A stretch of 64,000 nt of DNA, taken from positions 434,001 to 498,000 of the forward strand of contig CAVPBI010000026.1 in assembly GCA_963701735.1 (NCBI GenBank). Direction: 5' to 3'. Below the pieces are notes generated by a model, which searched no databases, was not told the DNA's origin, and saw only the letters and a program-made list of their open reading frames with translations. The position numbers were made by a program, and so were the translations under genes. Origin of the DNA: CAWABB01 sp963701735 (GTDB taxonomy: Bacteria > Bacteroidota > Ignavibacteria > UBA10030 > UBA6906). Within the stretch, counting starts at the first letter, position 1. Each line of letters opens with the position of its first letter. Below, piece after piece: positions 9,049 through 17,725 of this stretch.

Positions 9049-9500
9049 ACGGGCTCCTCATCCGGAATCGAGTCCAGGTTGACTCCCCTGGGCAGCCAGA
9101 ACAGCAGGAGGCCGAACGGCTCGGCGCCGTACAGATGGTGCACCATGTGTGCCTTCTTCACCTTCTTGAGATAGGGAATCGCGAAGGTCAGCGAGCGCAT
9201 CCGCCTGTGGACGTAGAGATCATGGATCGTAAGATACACGATACCGTAGGCGCTGATCCCGATGCTGGCGGCCACGATATCGGCTCCGTCGGGCTGTGCC
9301 AGCCCGTACAGCATCAGGTAGATGCTCGCGGCCGAGAGCACGAGCGGGAAGAGATCGTTCAGCTCGAACAGGCCGGTGCGCGGCGTATGATGGCTCTTGT
9401 GAATGAACCAGAGCGAACCATGGTAGATAAACCGATGGACGAGATAGGAAAAGAACTCCATCGCGACAAAGGAACCGATCAGAATGAGTGCAAACCGCAT
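9045..9500 (-). CDS. crtZ: beta-carotene hydroxylase CrtZ
   Basis: This is a 151-residue membrane di-iron hydroxylase of the fatty acid hydroxylase superfamily. All four histidine clusters are visible: HRFIYH (22-27), HKSHH (34-38), HDLYVH (93-98) and HMVHH (118-122). CrtZ adds hydroxyls at C-3 of beta rings. With a single ring this would give a 3-hydroxy-gamma-carotene series. The gene lies 16 bases after phr and overlaps the desaturase by the GTGA arrangement. Length and motif spacing agree with bacterial CrtZ. Confidence 0.9.
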   Translation of the reverse strand: MRFALILIGSFVAMEFFSYLVHRFIYHGSLWFIHKSHHTPRTGLFELNDLFPLVLSAASIYLMLYGLAQPDGADIVAASIGISAYGIVYLTIHDLYVHRRMRSLTFAIPYLKKVKKAHMVHHLYGAEPFGLLLFWLPRGVNLDSIPDEEPV

Positions 9501-9516
9501 CGTGCTATCCTTGCTG

Positions 9517-10974
9517 TCAACGTCCCGGATTTCCCGCCGGTCCGGGCTTCAGATGTGCGTTTCGGAACAGGTCGAGCGTCACCTTCCGCTCCACGTCGTG
9601 GTCCACGATCGGCCGCGGATAGGACGTGCCGGGAACGACACCGGACGCCTGCTGCTCTGACGCGGTCATCAGCCACGGCTCGTGAATACGCCCGGGAGGA
9701 ACGCCCGCCAATGCGGGCAGGTACCGTCGGACGTACACGCCGTCAGGGTCAAACCGCCTGGCCTGAGAGATAGGGTTGAAAATGCGGAACCACGGCGACG
9801 CGTCCGTGCCCGTCCCGGCGGTCCACTGCCACCCGCCGTTGTTCGATGCGACGTCCGCATCGATCAGGCGGTCGAAGAAGTACCGCTCGCCGTGCATCCA
9901 GTGGATGTGAAGGTCCTTCGTCAGGAAGGACGCAACGATCATCCGCGCGCGGTTGTGCATCCACCCCTCCGTGTTCAACTGCCGCATGGCAGCGTCCACG
10001 ATGGGATAGCCGGTTCGCCCCTCGCACCACGCATCCCGATGCGATCGGCTCCTGCTCCACGCAATCCGGTCGAACTCGGGCCGGAACGCACCGCGGACCA
10101 CGTGAGGGTAATTGCAGATTATAGTAGAGTAAAATTCCCTCCATATCAACTCGCTCACGTAGGTGGCCGCGTTCGTGCGTCCGTTCGCGTCTGCACGGCT
10201 CATGGCGTCAGCAACGCCATGGTACAGCGTTCGGATGGAGAGCGTCCCGACCGCCAGGTGCTGGGAGAGTCGCGAGGTGCCGTCCACGGCCAGAAGATCG
10301 CGCCGCTCGCCGTAGCTCAACAGGCCGGTCCGCAGGAACCGCTCCATCGACCGCCTGGCCGCAGCTTCACCCCCCGCCCTGTCCGCCCGGGCGAACCCGG
10401 GGACGTCTACAAGACGGGTTGCCCCGGCTACCGAATCCGGGGACCGCAGGCTGCGAAGCGAAGGGAGCGGACGGGGGATGTCTGCCGCTCGCCCCAGCCA
10501 TGCCCGCTTGTACGGCGTGAACACCCTGTAGGGCGCGTTGCTGCCGGCGAGAATCTCCCGTTCCTCAAAGAGCACCGCATCCTTGAACGGGACGAATTCC
10601 GTCCCCGCCCGCTCGAGGGAACGCTTGATGCGCTCGTCCCGCGCCCTGGAAACGGGGTCGTACGTGCGCGTGGCATGGACGGCGGCGGCTCCCACTCTCG
10701 ACGCCAGGGCCGGCAGTTCGTGCTCGGGATCTCCCTGCAGGACGAAGAGGCGCGACCCGAGCGAGCGCAGCGATTCGTCCAGATTTGCCATCGCTCCGCG
10801 GATGAACGCTCTTCTCGGGCTGTCGTCGCGGTACCGCTCGTCGCGGCTCAGTGTCACGACAGGAATGACTGCGCCGGATTTCTTCGCCGCCTCGGAGAGC
10901 GCCAGGTGGTCCTGAACCCGGAGCGCACGACGCATCCAGACGATGACGGGACGCTGGCGTGAGTCTTCCGTCAT
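9517..10974 (-). CDS. phr: deoxyribodipyrimidine photo-lyase
   Basis: This is a 485-residue class I cryptochrome/photolyase protein that uses light to split cyclobutane pyrimidine dimers. The N-terminal antenna-binding alpha/beta domain begins VIVWMRRALRVQDHLAL. The FAD-binding helical domain contains TSRLSQHLAVGTLS, ELIWREFY, GYPIVDAAMRQL and the segment from DADVASNNGGWQW to SPWFRIFNP. It sits inside the carotenoid operon and overlaps crtE by 4 bases. Photolyase genes are known targets of CarH/LitR-type light control, which fits carH upstream. A cryptochrome-like sensory role cannot be excluded from sequence alone. Confidence 0.93.
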   Translation of the reverse strand: MTEDSRQRPVIVWMRRALRVQDHLALSEAAKKSGAVIPVVTLSRDERYRDDSPRRAFIRGAMANLDESLRSLGSRLFVLQGDPEHELPALASRVGAAAVHATRTYDPVSRARDERIKRSLERAGTEFVPFKDAVLFEEREILAGSNAPYRVFTPYKRAWLGRAADIPRPLPSLRSLRSPDSVAGATRLVDVPGFARADRAGGEAAARRSMERFLRTGLLSYGERRDLLAVDGTSRLSQHLAVGTLSIRTLYHGVADAMSRADANGRTNAATYVSELIWREFYSTIICNYPHVVRGAFRPEFDRIAWSRSRSHRDAWCEGRTGYPIVDAAMRQLNTEGWMHNRARMIVASFLTKDLHIHWMHGERYFFDRLIDADVASNNGGWQWTAGTGTDASPWFRIFNPISQARRFDPDGVYVRRYLPALAGVPPGRIHEPWLMTASEQQASGVVPGTSYPRPIVDHDVERKVTLDLFRNAHLKPGPAGNPGR

Positions 10975-11768
10975 GAGGTCCTCCCCAGGAGCTCCACCGC
11001 AATGCGCAGCAGGCTCTCGCGGGCTTCGGACGACGGGAGCGAACTTACAGCCCTGACCGCGGCGTCGGTGTAATCGGCAATCGTCGCCCGGACTCGCGCA
11101 AGCGGATCGGCGGCAGCGCGGGCGGTCGTGAGGTACGTGGCTCGACCGTTGCGCGCGTCGGCCGTGACCGTCTTCCCCGTCGACTCTTCCGTGCCGGTGG
11201 CGTCCAGGAGGTCATCCACGGCCTGAAATGCCATACCCAGATTCCTCCCGAACACGCGCAGGCGCAGGATGACCGCCGGGTCGGCGCCGGCGACAATGCC
11301 GCCCAGGCCGGTGCAGACCTCCAGCAGCCGGGCTGTCTTCTTTTCCACCATGACATCGTGATGCTTGCCCGCAGCGCCCCGAAGGTCCTGGCTTTGCCCC
11401 TCGCAGAGGGCAAGGAACCCGTCAATGAAGAGACGGAGCGACGGGTCGCGAGCCGGCAGCGGGAGCCGGTGAACATGACGGAACGCGAGCGCGGTGATTG
11501 CGTCCCCCGCAAGAATGGCGGTGGGAGTGTCGTAGAGCGTGTGGACCGTGCGCCTGCCTCTCCTGAGCTCCGCGCGGTCCATGATGTCGTCGTGCAGCAA
11601 GGAGGCCGTATGGAGAAGCTCGCAGGCCACCGCCCCGTCCAGCGCGTCAAACGGATCGCCGCCCGCTGCGGCACATGTGAGGAGCGTCAGCAGCGGTCGC
11701 ACCCGCTTCCCGCCGTCCATGGCGTACTCCACAACGCCCCTGAGATGCGGCTCATCGATACCCGCCAC
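10971..11768 (-). CDS. crtE: geranylgeranyl diphosphate synthase (polyprenyl synthetase)
   Basis: This is a trans-prenyltransferase that supplies GGPP for phytoene synthesis. The first Asp-rich motif is LHDDIMD (DDxxD at residues 60-64), the second QAVDDLLD (185-189), and GGKRVRP lies near residue 20. The given start is a GTG at 11768, but homology should begin earlier: in-frame VNDRIAAAVA precedes it. An ATG overlapping the crtB stop at 11913 would suit this tightly coupled operon, but it is in another frame and ends at a stop near 11757. A frameshift in or near the 24-base repeat just upstream would join them, giving about 310 residues. Product length (C20) is inferred from context. Confidence 0.88.
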   Translation of the reverse strand: MAGIDEPHLRGVVEYAMDGGKRVRPLLTLLTCAAAGGDPFDALDGAVACELLHTASLLHDDIMDRAELRRGRRTVHTLYDTPTAILAGDAITALAFRHVHRLPLPARDPSLRLFIDGFLALCEGQSQDLRGAAGKHHDVMVEKKTARLLEVCTGLGGIVAGADPAVILRLRVFGRNLGMAFQAVDDLLDATGTEESTGKTVTADARNGRATYLTTARAAADPLARVRATIADYTDAAVRAVSSLPSSEARESLLRIAVELLGRTS

Positions 11769-11841
11769 CGCTGCCGCGATGCGGTCGTTGACGGCGGCGA
11801 CGAGCGCCCCGGTGTTCAGGCCTGACGCGGGTGGAGCATGT

Positions 11842-11898
11842 GTGTCGGATGCGGTGGGCGCGTGCGTGCCGGATGCGGTGGGCTCGTGCGTGCCGGAT
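11842..11898. repeat. 24-base tandem repeat at the crtB-crtE junction
   Basis: Two 24-base units (11842-11865 and 11866-11889) differ at two positions and are followed by a 9-base partial copy. In the crtE frame they encode repeats of THAPTAS on the minus strand. They lie between the crtB stop and the first recognisable crtE codons, where the reading frame of crtE is uncertain. Confidence 0.85.
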
Positions 11899-11912
11899 AG
11901 TCGTGACAGAGT

Positions 11913-12800
11913 TCATGCCGATACTGCCTGCCGATGTCGTGAGGAAAAATATGCGCCCGCGGCAACCGCAATCTTCGTGCGGAGCGGGACATGGGCGCGT
12001 TTGCCGAAGACGTTGTACCCGTTCGCCTCGATGGCGTCGAGGATGCGCTTGTAGGTGCCTGCCATGAGTTGCACGCAGAACCGGGAGCCGTCGTCCGTCA
12101 GGGACGGTATCCCCTTTTCTCCGCGCAAGTAGAATTCCCGCGCCCGGGCGATCTCCGCCTTCATCATGGAGACAAACCGCTCATCAGCTGCCCGCCGGGC
12201 AAGGCTCTCCTCGGTGCACCCATGACGCCGGAGCACTTCCCGGGGGAGATACACGCGCCCGCGCGACAGGTCCTCGTCGATGTCCCTGAGGATGTTCGTG
12301 AGTTGCATCGCCGTCCCGAGGTCGCGGGCCCGGGCGTACGACCGCTCATCGGACACGCCGAACACGCGCGCCATCATCAGCCCGACGACGGACGCGACGC
12401 AATAACAGTACTCTTCCAGTTCGTCGAATGTCTCGAAGCGAATCGGCGCGAGGTCCATCTCGACGCCCCGCAGGAGGTCGTCGAAATACTCGCGGGGGAT
12501 GCTGTAGCGCCGCACGGTGTCGGCGAGCGCCAGCCAGCGCCGGGACGTGCCGGCGTACACGCCGTCAAGGTCCGAACGGAGCGCGTCCAGCACAACGGCG
12601 CCCGACGGCGCTCCGGGCGACGCCGTGTCAACGGCATTGTCCGCCACCCGGCAGAACTCGTACACGGCGTACGACGCGTCACGCTTCGCCTGCGGCAGCA
12701 CGTGCGAGGCAAAGTAGAAGGACTTTGCGTGGACGCGCGTAAGGGAACGGGCCTGTCGGAAGGCCTCCTCGAGTTGAGCCGTATGCGCGATCGGTGCCAT
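11913..12800 (-). CDS. crtB: phytoene synthase
   Basis: This is a 295-residue squalene/phytoene synthase that condenses two GGPP molecules head to head to phytoene. Both Asp-rich motifs are present: DNAVD (residues 54-58, within YEFCRVADNAVD) and DIDED (173-177, within LTNILRDIDED). The flanking AKSFYFA and RGRVYLP segments are also typical. The start at 12800 lies only 5 bases after the carH stop. The next gene, crtE, follows through a repeat-bearing junction. It is the entry enzyme of the C40 pathway in this operon. Confidence 0.95.
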   Translation of the reverse strand: MAPIAHTAQLEEAFRQARSLTRVHAKSFYFASHVLPQAKRDASYAVYEFCRVADNAVDTASPGAPSGAVVLDALRSDLDGVYAGTSRRWLALADTVRRYSIPREYFDDLLRGVEMDLAPIRFETFDELEEYCYCVASVVGLMMARVFGVSDERSYARARDLGTAMQLTNILRDIDEDLSRGRVYLPREVLRRHGCTEESLARRAADERFVSMMKAEIARAREFYLRGEKGIPSLTDDGSRFCVQLMAGTYKRILDAIEANGYNVFGKRAHVPLRTKIAVAAGAYFSSRHRQAVSA

Positions 12801-12805
12801 GCGAC

Positions 12806-13717
12806 CTATGCCTGCGGCATTCCCGCCGCATGGACGCCGCCGCTGAACGCACCGATGTACCCGATGAGTTCCCCGGACGAATGGAGAACGGTGGCCTCCA
12901 CACCCGACGCCGACAACGCACGCGCAGCGCCCGCGCCGCCGAGAATCATCCGGCCGCCGGTCGCTTGCACGGCCTCCGCAATCGCCGCAAGCTCAGGCAC
13001 GATCTGACCCGCTCCGCCAGCATTCGTGATCGAGAGGGAGACGACATCCGGGCGCACCTCCCGAACCGATGCGATGATCGCGTCGAAAGGTGTCCGTGCC
13101 CCGAGATAGTGCACTTTCCACCCTTCAGATTCGAACAGGTTCGATGCGCACCGGAGCCCGATTTCGTGCAACTCCTCGCCCAGGCAGGCGCAGAGCACGT
13201 GCTTGCCGGCGGGGGGCTTCAGGCAAATCTCTGTCTGCAGCTTGGCCAGCGCGTCCATCGTTTCATAGGATGCGCGGTGCTCATGACTGATACCGATTGT
13301 GCCGCTGGCCCAGAGCTGGCCGATCTCCTGCATGCCCGGACGCAGCACCAGGTCGTAGATGTCCGCCAGCGGGATCCTGTGCTCGTACAGGAACGAGAGG
13401 AACGCGAACAGGTCGGTGGTGTCAGGGGAGAGCGCCCGCTCGACGTACATGCGGACAAGCGCGGGGTGATCCCGCCCGAGGATGGCAACCTGAAGCGACT
13501 CGGAGAATCGTTTGTCCCCGGCGTACGCCAGCACTCCGGCCGGATCGAAGTTGTTCTTCTCGGCGAAGTCGACGACGTTCCTGATCTCAAACTTCCTGTG
13601 ACCGCCGGGGGTCTTCTGGCACTTCAACGTCCCTTCGTCCGCCCAACGCTTGACGGTCGTCTCTGTTACGCTGAACAGCCGCGCGACGTCTGCGGTGGAG
13701 AGGATTGTTCTTCTCAT
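12806..13717 (-). CDS. carH: CarH/LitR-type B12-dependent light-sensing MerR regulator
   Basis: This is a 303-residue transcription factor with three parts. An N-terminal MerR winged helix (STADVARLFSVTETTVKRW, then KTPGGHRKF) is followed by a four-helix cap and a C-terminal cobalamin-binding Rossmann domain. The cap carries the diagnostic W-x9-E-H motif: Trp136, then nine residues, then Glu146-His147. The B12 domain carries ExxHxxG, with His184 as the probable lower axial ligand of cobalamin. In studied CarH proteins the adenosylcobalamin tetramer represses carotenoid genes in the dark and falls apart in light. Here it lies second in the operon, 87 bases after crtI, so it probably represses its own operon. 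No operator was identified; the 118 bases before crtI are the best place to look. Confidence 0.92.
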   Translation of the reverse strand: MRRTILSTADVARLFSVTETTVKRWADEGTLKCQKTPGGHRKFEIRNVVDFAEKNNFDPAGVLAYAGDKRFSESLQVAILGRDHPALVRMYVERALSPDTTDLFAFLSFLYEHRIPLADIYDLVLRPGMQEIGQLWASGTIGISHEHRASYETMDALAKLQTEICLKPPAGKHVLCACLGEELHEIGLRCASNLFESEGWKVHYLGARTPFDAIIASVREVRPDVVSLSITNAGGAGQIVPELAAIAEAVQATGGRMILGGAGAARALSASGVEATVLHSSGELIGYIGAFSGGVHAAGMPQA

Positions 13718-13804
13718 GAAAGCATCCCGCTTCGGACGATAGAATCGTTATGACCGTTTCATCAAAGAGGACGTCCCACATCGACATGCGGGACGACCCA
13801 CCAA

Positions 13805-15346
13805 CTACGAATGAGGAGCTGACGCTGTGAGGTGACCGGACAGGTTTCGAACCGGGGCGCCGCCGGAGACTCCGAGATCTTCAACAACGCAGCGCTCGGT
13901 CGCTTCTGCGCCGAGCAACACGCCGGGGACGCCGCCGCCCGGGTGAGTCCCGGCGCCGACAAGGTAGAGCCGGCGGACGTCCTCGCTCCGGTTGTGCGGG
14001 CGGAAGTAGGCGCTCTGCGTGAGGCGCGGCTCGATGCTGAAGGCGTTGCCGAGATGGGCATTCAGCTGCCCTTCAAAATCCTTCGGCGTGAACATCTCCA
14101 GCACATCGATGCTGCTCCGGAGATCGGTCATGCCGAAATCATGCTCGAGGAACTCCAGAATCTTGTCGCGATACCTGGGCCCTTCCACGGACCAGTCTGT
14201 GTGGGACCCGAGGTGCGGCACCGGAGCCAGCAGGTACATGCTCTCGCACCCCGGCGGGGCCATCGAGGAATCGGTGCGCGTCGGGACGTGGAGATACAGC
14301 GAGAAGTCGTCGGGAAGGATCTTCCGATCGAAGATGTCCGCCACCAGCTCCCGGTAGCGCTTGCTCAGGATCAGCGTGTGATGCTTCAGCTGATCGTACT
14401 TCTTCCGTGTCCCGATGTACAGAAGGAAGACGCTCATCGAGATATGGAGACGATCGATCGCGCGATCCGTCCATTTCTTCCGGTGCCGGGGAGCGATGAG
14501 ATGTTTGTACGTCCAGGCCACGTCGCCGTTGGAGACGACGCCATCGGCCGCGACAAACTCGCCGTTCACCCTGAGGCCGCGGGCCGTTCCGTCTTCCACC
14601 ACGATCTCGTCCACTTCGGCAGACGTCCTGACCGTTCCGCCGAGTTCCCGGAAGACAGTCTCCAGGGCTCGCACGAGGCTGTACATCCCGCCCTTTGCGA
14701 ACCAGACGCCTCCCTCGCGCTCGAGGTACGGAATCATGATATAGATGCTGGGAGCGCGAAACGGCGAGCCGCCGATGAACAGGGGATGGAACGAAAAGGC
14801 GAAGCGGTTCCGCTCGTCGCGGAAGTACTTCTTCGCGTAGGTGTAGACCGGTCTCAGCCCGCCGAGCGACAGGGCGCGCGGTGCGAATTTCAGGAACGAC
14901 TTCATCGTGAGGAACGGCGTCGACCCGAGACCCTCGGTGATCACCGCGTCGTAGATCCCCTTCGCGTCACGGAAGAACCGGTCATACTGGGCCGCATCCT
15001 GCGGGTCGAACTTCGCCATCTCCTCCTTCATGCGCACCGGATCGCCGGTGTAGTCCATGAACGTGCCGTCATGGAAGTAGATCCTGTAGAAGGGATCAAG
15101 GGGAACCAGGTCGAGGTAGTCCTCCATCCGCTTGCCGGCGGCCTCGAACACCCTGCGGATGATCGCGGGGGCGGTCACGAGCGAGGGACCCATGTCGAAC
15201 GTGTAGCCGTCCTTCACGAGCTGGTACGCGCGGCCGCCGACCGCGCTTCGCTTCTCGAAGACTGTGACGGCATAGCCCCGCGCCTGCAGGCGAATGGCTT
15301 CGGCAAGTCCGCCAAAGCCCGATCCTATGATGGCGATGTTTTTCAC
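13805..15346 (-). CDS. crtI: phytoene desaturase
   Basis: This is a 513-residue FAD-dependent CrtI-type desaturase, expected to convert phytoene to lycopene. The N-terminal FAD motif is IIGSGFGGLAEAIRL, followed by GGRAYQL and DMGPSLVTAP. The C-terminal signature YLVGAGTHPGGGVPGVLLG is intact, with an unremarkable ~25-residue tail. The start is GTG at 15346; no ATG is available between it and the in-frame stop upstream. It is the first gene of the carotenoid operon, after a 118-base gap from glgB. It is clearly separate from the second desaturase at 7566. Confidence 0.92.
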   Translation of the reverse strand: MKNIAIIGSGFGGLAEAIRLQARGYAVTVFEKRSAVGGRAYQLVKDGYTFDMGPSLVTAPAIIRRVFEAAGKRMEDYLDLVPLDPFYRIYFHDGTFMDYTGDPVRMKEEMAKFDPQDAAQYDRFFRDAKGIYDAVITEGLGSTPFLTMKSFLKFAPRALSLGGLRPVYTYAKKYFRDERNRFAFSFHPLFIGGSPFRAPSIYIMIPYLEREGGVWFAKGGMYSLVRALETVFRELGGTVRTSAEVDEIVVEDGTARGLRVNGEFVAADGVVSNGDVAWTYKHLIAPRHRKKWTDRAIDRLHISMSVFLLYIGTRKKYDQLKHHTLILSKRYRELVADIFDRKILPDDFSLYLHVPTRTDSSMAPPGCESMYLLAPVPHLGSHTDWSVEGPRYRDKILEFLEHDFGMTDLRSSIDVLEMFTPKDFEGQLNAHLGNAFSIEPRLTQSAYFRPHNRSEDVRRLYLVGAGTHPGGGVPGVLLGAEATERCVVEDLGVSGGAPVRNLSGHLTASAPHS

Positions 15347-15464
15347 GATAGCATGGAATCTGACACGTTAAGAACACGATGCGTGGCGGTCCGGTTCCCG
15401 CCAGGCGCCGGGAATGGCTTAAACCGGGGCCTGAGGCTGCCCCTGATGTGGCCGGCTGCTCCCC

Positions 15465-17687
15465 TTATCCCCCGGCTTTGAGGAACAGGATCCCGAGCGG
15501 CGGCAGCGTGAGGCTTATCGAATGCTCACGCCCGTGCTGGGGGATGGGCTCCGACGCGACAATCCCGCCGTTCCCCACGTTTCCGCCCCCGTAGGCGGCG
15601 GAATCGCTGTTCAGGAACTCCCTGTAGAGGCCCGGAGCGGGAACCCCGACCCGGTACCCCTTGCGGGGGATCGGCGTGAAGTTGCAGACCAAAACGACCG
15701 TCTCTGCGGGATTGTTGCTGCGCCGCTCGAACGATATGACGCTCGAAGCGCTGTCGTGGAAGTCGATCCACTGGAAGCCCGAGTAGTGGAAGTCGATCTG
15801 GTGCATCGCCGGGTAGGAGCGGTATGCAGCGTGGAGATCGCGGACCCAGTGTTGCACGCCCTGATGGGGCGGGTACTGAAGGAGGTGCCAGTCGATGCTC
15901 TTTTCATGGTACCACTCGTCCCATTGCCCGAAGTCGTCGCCCATGAACAGGAGCTTCTTTCCCGGGAAACAGAACATGAGACCGTACAGAAGACGCAGGT
16001 TTGCGAACTTCTGCCACGGATCGCCAGGCATCTTGGACAGAATCGCCGCCTTGCCGTGCACCACTTCGTCGTGCGAGAGCGGAAGCTGGAACTTCTCGCT
16101 GAACGCATACAGCAGCACGAACGTGAGATTCCGGTGGTGGTGCGAGCGGTGCACGGGATCCTTCGAGAAGTACTCGAGCATGTCGTGCATCCAGCCCATG
16201 TTCCATTTCAGGTCGAACCCCAGCCCGCCGTATTCAAGGCTGTTGGTCACGCCGGGCCATGCCGTGGACTCTTCGGCGATCGTGAGGACGCCCGGATGGA
16301 ACCGGTGGACGACGGAGTTGAGGTACTTGATCAGCTCGACCGCTTCGAGGTTCTCGCGGCCGCCGTACTGGTTCGGGACCCACTCCCCTTCCTTCCGGGA
16401 GTAGTCGAGATAGAGCATGGAAGCGACGGCGTCGATGCGGAGGCCGTCGATATGATAGTATTCGAGCCAGAACAACGCGCTCCCGATCAGGAAGTTGCGG
16501 ACCTCGTTCCGTCCGTAGTTGAAGATGAGCGTGCCCCAATCCATGTGCTCGCCCTTCCTCGGATCCGCGTGCTCATACAGGTGCGAGCCGTCGAACCATC
16601 CGAGGCCGTGCGGGTCCTTCGGGAAATGTGCCGGCACCCAATCGAGAATGACGCCGATCCCGTTCCTGTGGCAGTGGTCCACGAAGTACATGAGGTCCGC
16701 CGGCTGGCCGAACCGGCTGGTGGGCGCGAAGTACCCCGTCACCTGGTATCCCCACGAGGCGTCCAGAGGGTGCTCCTGGATGGGCATCAACTCAATGTGG
16801 GTGTAGCCGACCGACTTGACGTACTCAACAAGGTCGTGAGCGAGCTGCCGGTATCCCAGCCATGCATTGCCCTCGCCTCGTTTCCATGAGCCCAGGTGCA
16901 CTTCGTACACCGAGATCGGCTGTGCGGTGTGATCGGTATGGGCACGCGTGTTCATCCAGTCCTGGTCGTGCCACTCGAAGTTGCGGAGGAAGTTGACGGT
17001 CGCGGCGGTTCTCGGCCTGACCTCCATCTGCGTGGCGTACGGGTCGGTCTTGTCGAGGACGAAACCCGTTTGCGTCTTGACCTGGAACTTGTAGACGGAT
17101 CCTTCGGGAAGCCCGGGCACGAAGAGTTCCCACACTCCCGACGAGCCGAGCACGCGCATCGCATGCCGGCGCCGATCCCATCCGTTGAAGTCTCCGATCA
17201 CGCTGACCGTGCGCGCTGACGGCGCCCAGACCGCGAACTGTACGCCCCCCACGCCATTCACCTCCGCGTAATGGGCGCCGAGCTTCTCGAAGATCCTGGT
17301 GTGGTCGCCCTTGTTGAAGAGGTAGAGATCGAAATCGGTCAGCGTCGGAAGGAATGCGTACGAATCATGGAAGACCGTCTCCCCGCCGTCCGGGAGAAAG
17401 CGCTTCAGCTTGTACGGGACGACGTCCTTCACGCCGCGCAGGACCACTTCGAAAAAACCCTCGGGATGAACCAGCTCGAGCGGATATTCCGTCTTTCCGT
17501 TCACCGGCTGGTCCAGCACCACCGCGGCCGCCGGAGATCCCGGAAGGAACGCCCGGATGGCGAGCGCCTTCGCGCCGCCGACCGTCACGGGATGCGCGCC
17601 GAGCACGGAGAACGGATCGTGGTGATCCGTATGAATGACTCTGTAGACGTCTTCGGTCGAAGCCGTTGTTTTCATGGGTGATCGCAT
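15465..17687 (-). CDS. glgB: 1,4-alpha-glucan branching enzyme
   Basis: This is a 740-residue GH13 glycogen branching enzyme that forms alpha-1,6 branches by chain transfer. It has two N-terminal beta-sandwich modules (the second with GDFNGWDRR near residue 165) and a TIM-barrel catalytic domain. The catalytic residues visible are Asp419 (HIDGLRIDAV), Glu472 (LTIAEEST) and the HDE segment of LPLSHDEVVHGK near 540. The length is typical of the two-module bacterial form. The start may be Met1 (17687) or Met5 (17675); neither has a strong ribosome-binding site. No other glycogen gene is present here. Confidence 0.95.
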   Translation of the reverse strand: MRSPMKTTASTEDVYRVIHTDHHDPFSVLGAHPVTVGGAKALAIRAFLPGSPAAAVVLDQPVNGKTEYPLELVHPEGFFEVVLRGVKDVVPYKLKRFLPDGGETVFHDSYAFLPTLTDFDLYLFNKGDHTRIFEKLGAHYAEVNGVGGVQFAVWAPSARTVSVIGDFNGWDRRRHAMRVLGSSGVWELFVPGLPEGSVYKFQVKTQTGFVLDKTDPYATQMEVRPRTAATVNFLRNFEWHDQDWMNTRAHTDHTAQPISVYEVHLGSWKRGEGNAWLGYRQLAHDLVEYVKSVGYTHIELMPIQEHPLDASWGYQVTGYFAPTSRFGQPADLMYFVDHCHRNGIGVILDWVPAHFPKDPHGLGWFDGSHLYEHADPRKGEHMDWGTLIFNYGRNEVRNFLIGSALFWLEYYHIDGLRIDAVASMLYLDYSRKEGEWVPNQYGGRENLEAVELIKYLNSVVHRFHPGVLTIAEESTAWPGVTNSLEYGGLGFDLKWNMGWMHDMLEYFSKDPVHRSHHHRNLTFVLLYAFSEKFQLPLSHDEVVHGKAAILSKMPGDPWQKFANLRLLYGLMFCFPGKKLLFMGDDFGQWDEWYHEKSIDWHLLQYPPHQGVQHWVRDLHAAYRSYPAMHQIDFHYSGFQWIDFHDSASSVISFERRSNNPAETVVLVCNFTPIPRKGYRVGVPAPGLYREFLNSDSAAYGGGNVGNGGIVASEPIPQHGREHSISLTLPPLGILFLKAGG

Positions 17688-17725
17688 GGATGTATCCGAA
17701 AGAACGGTGTGAGAAACGATGATGG

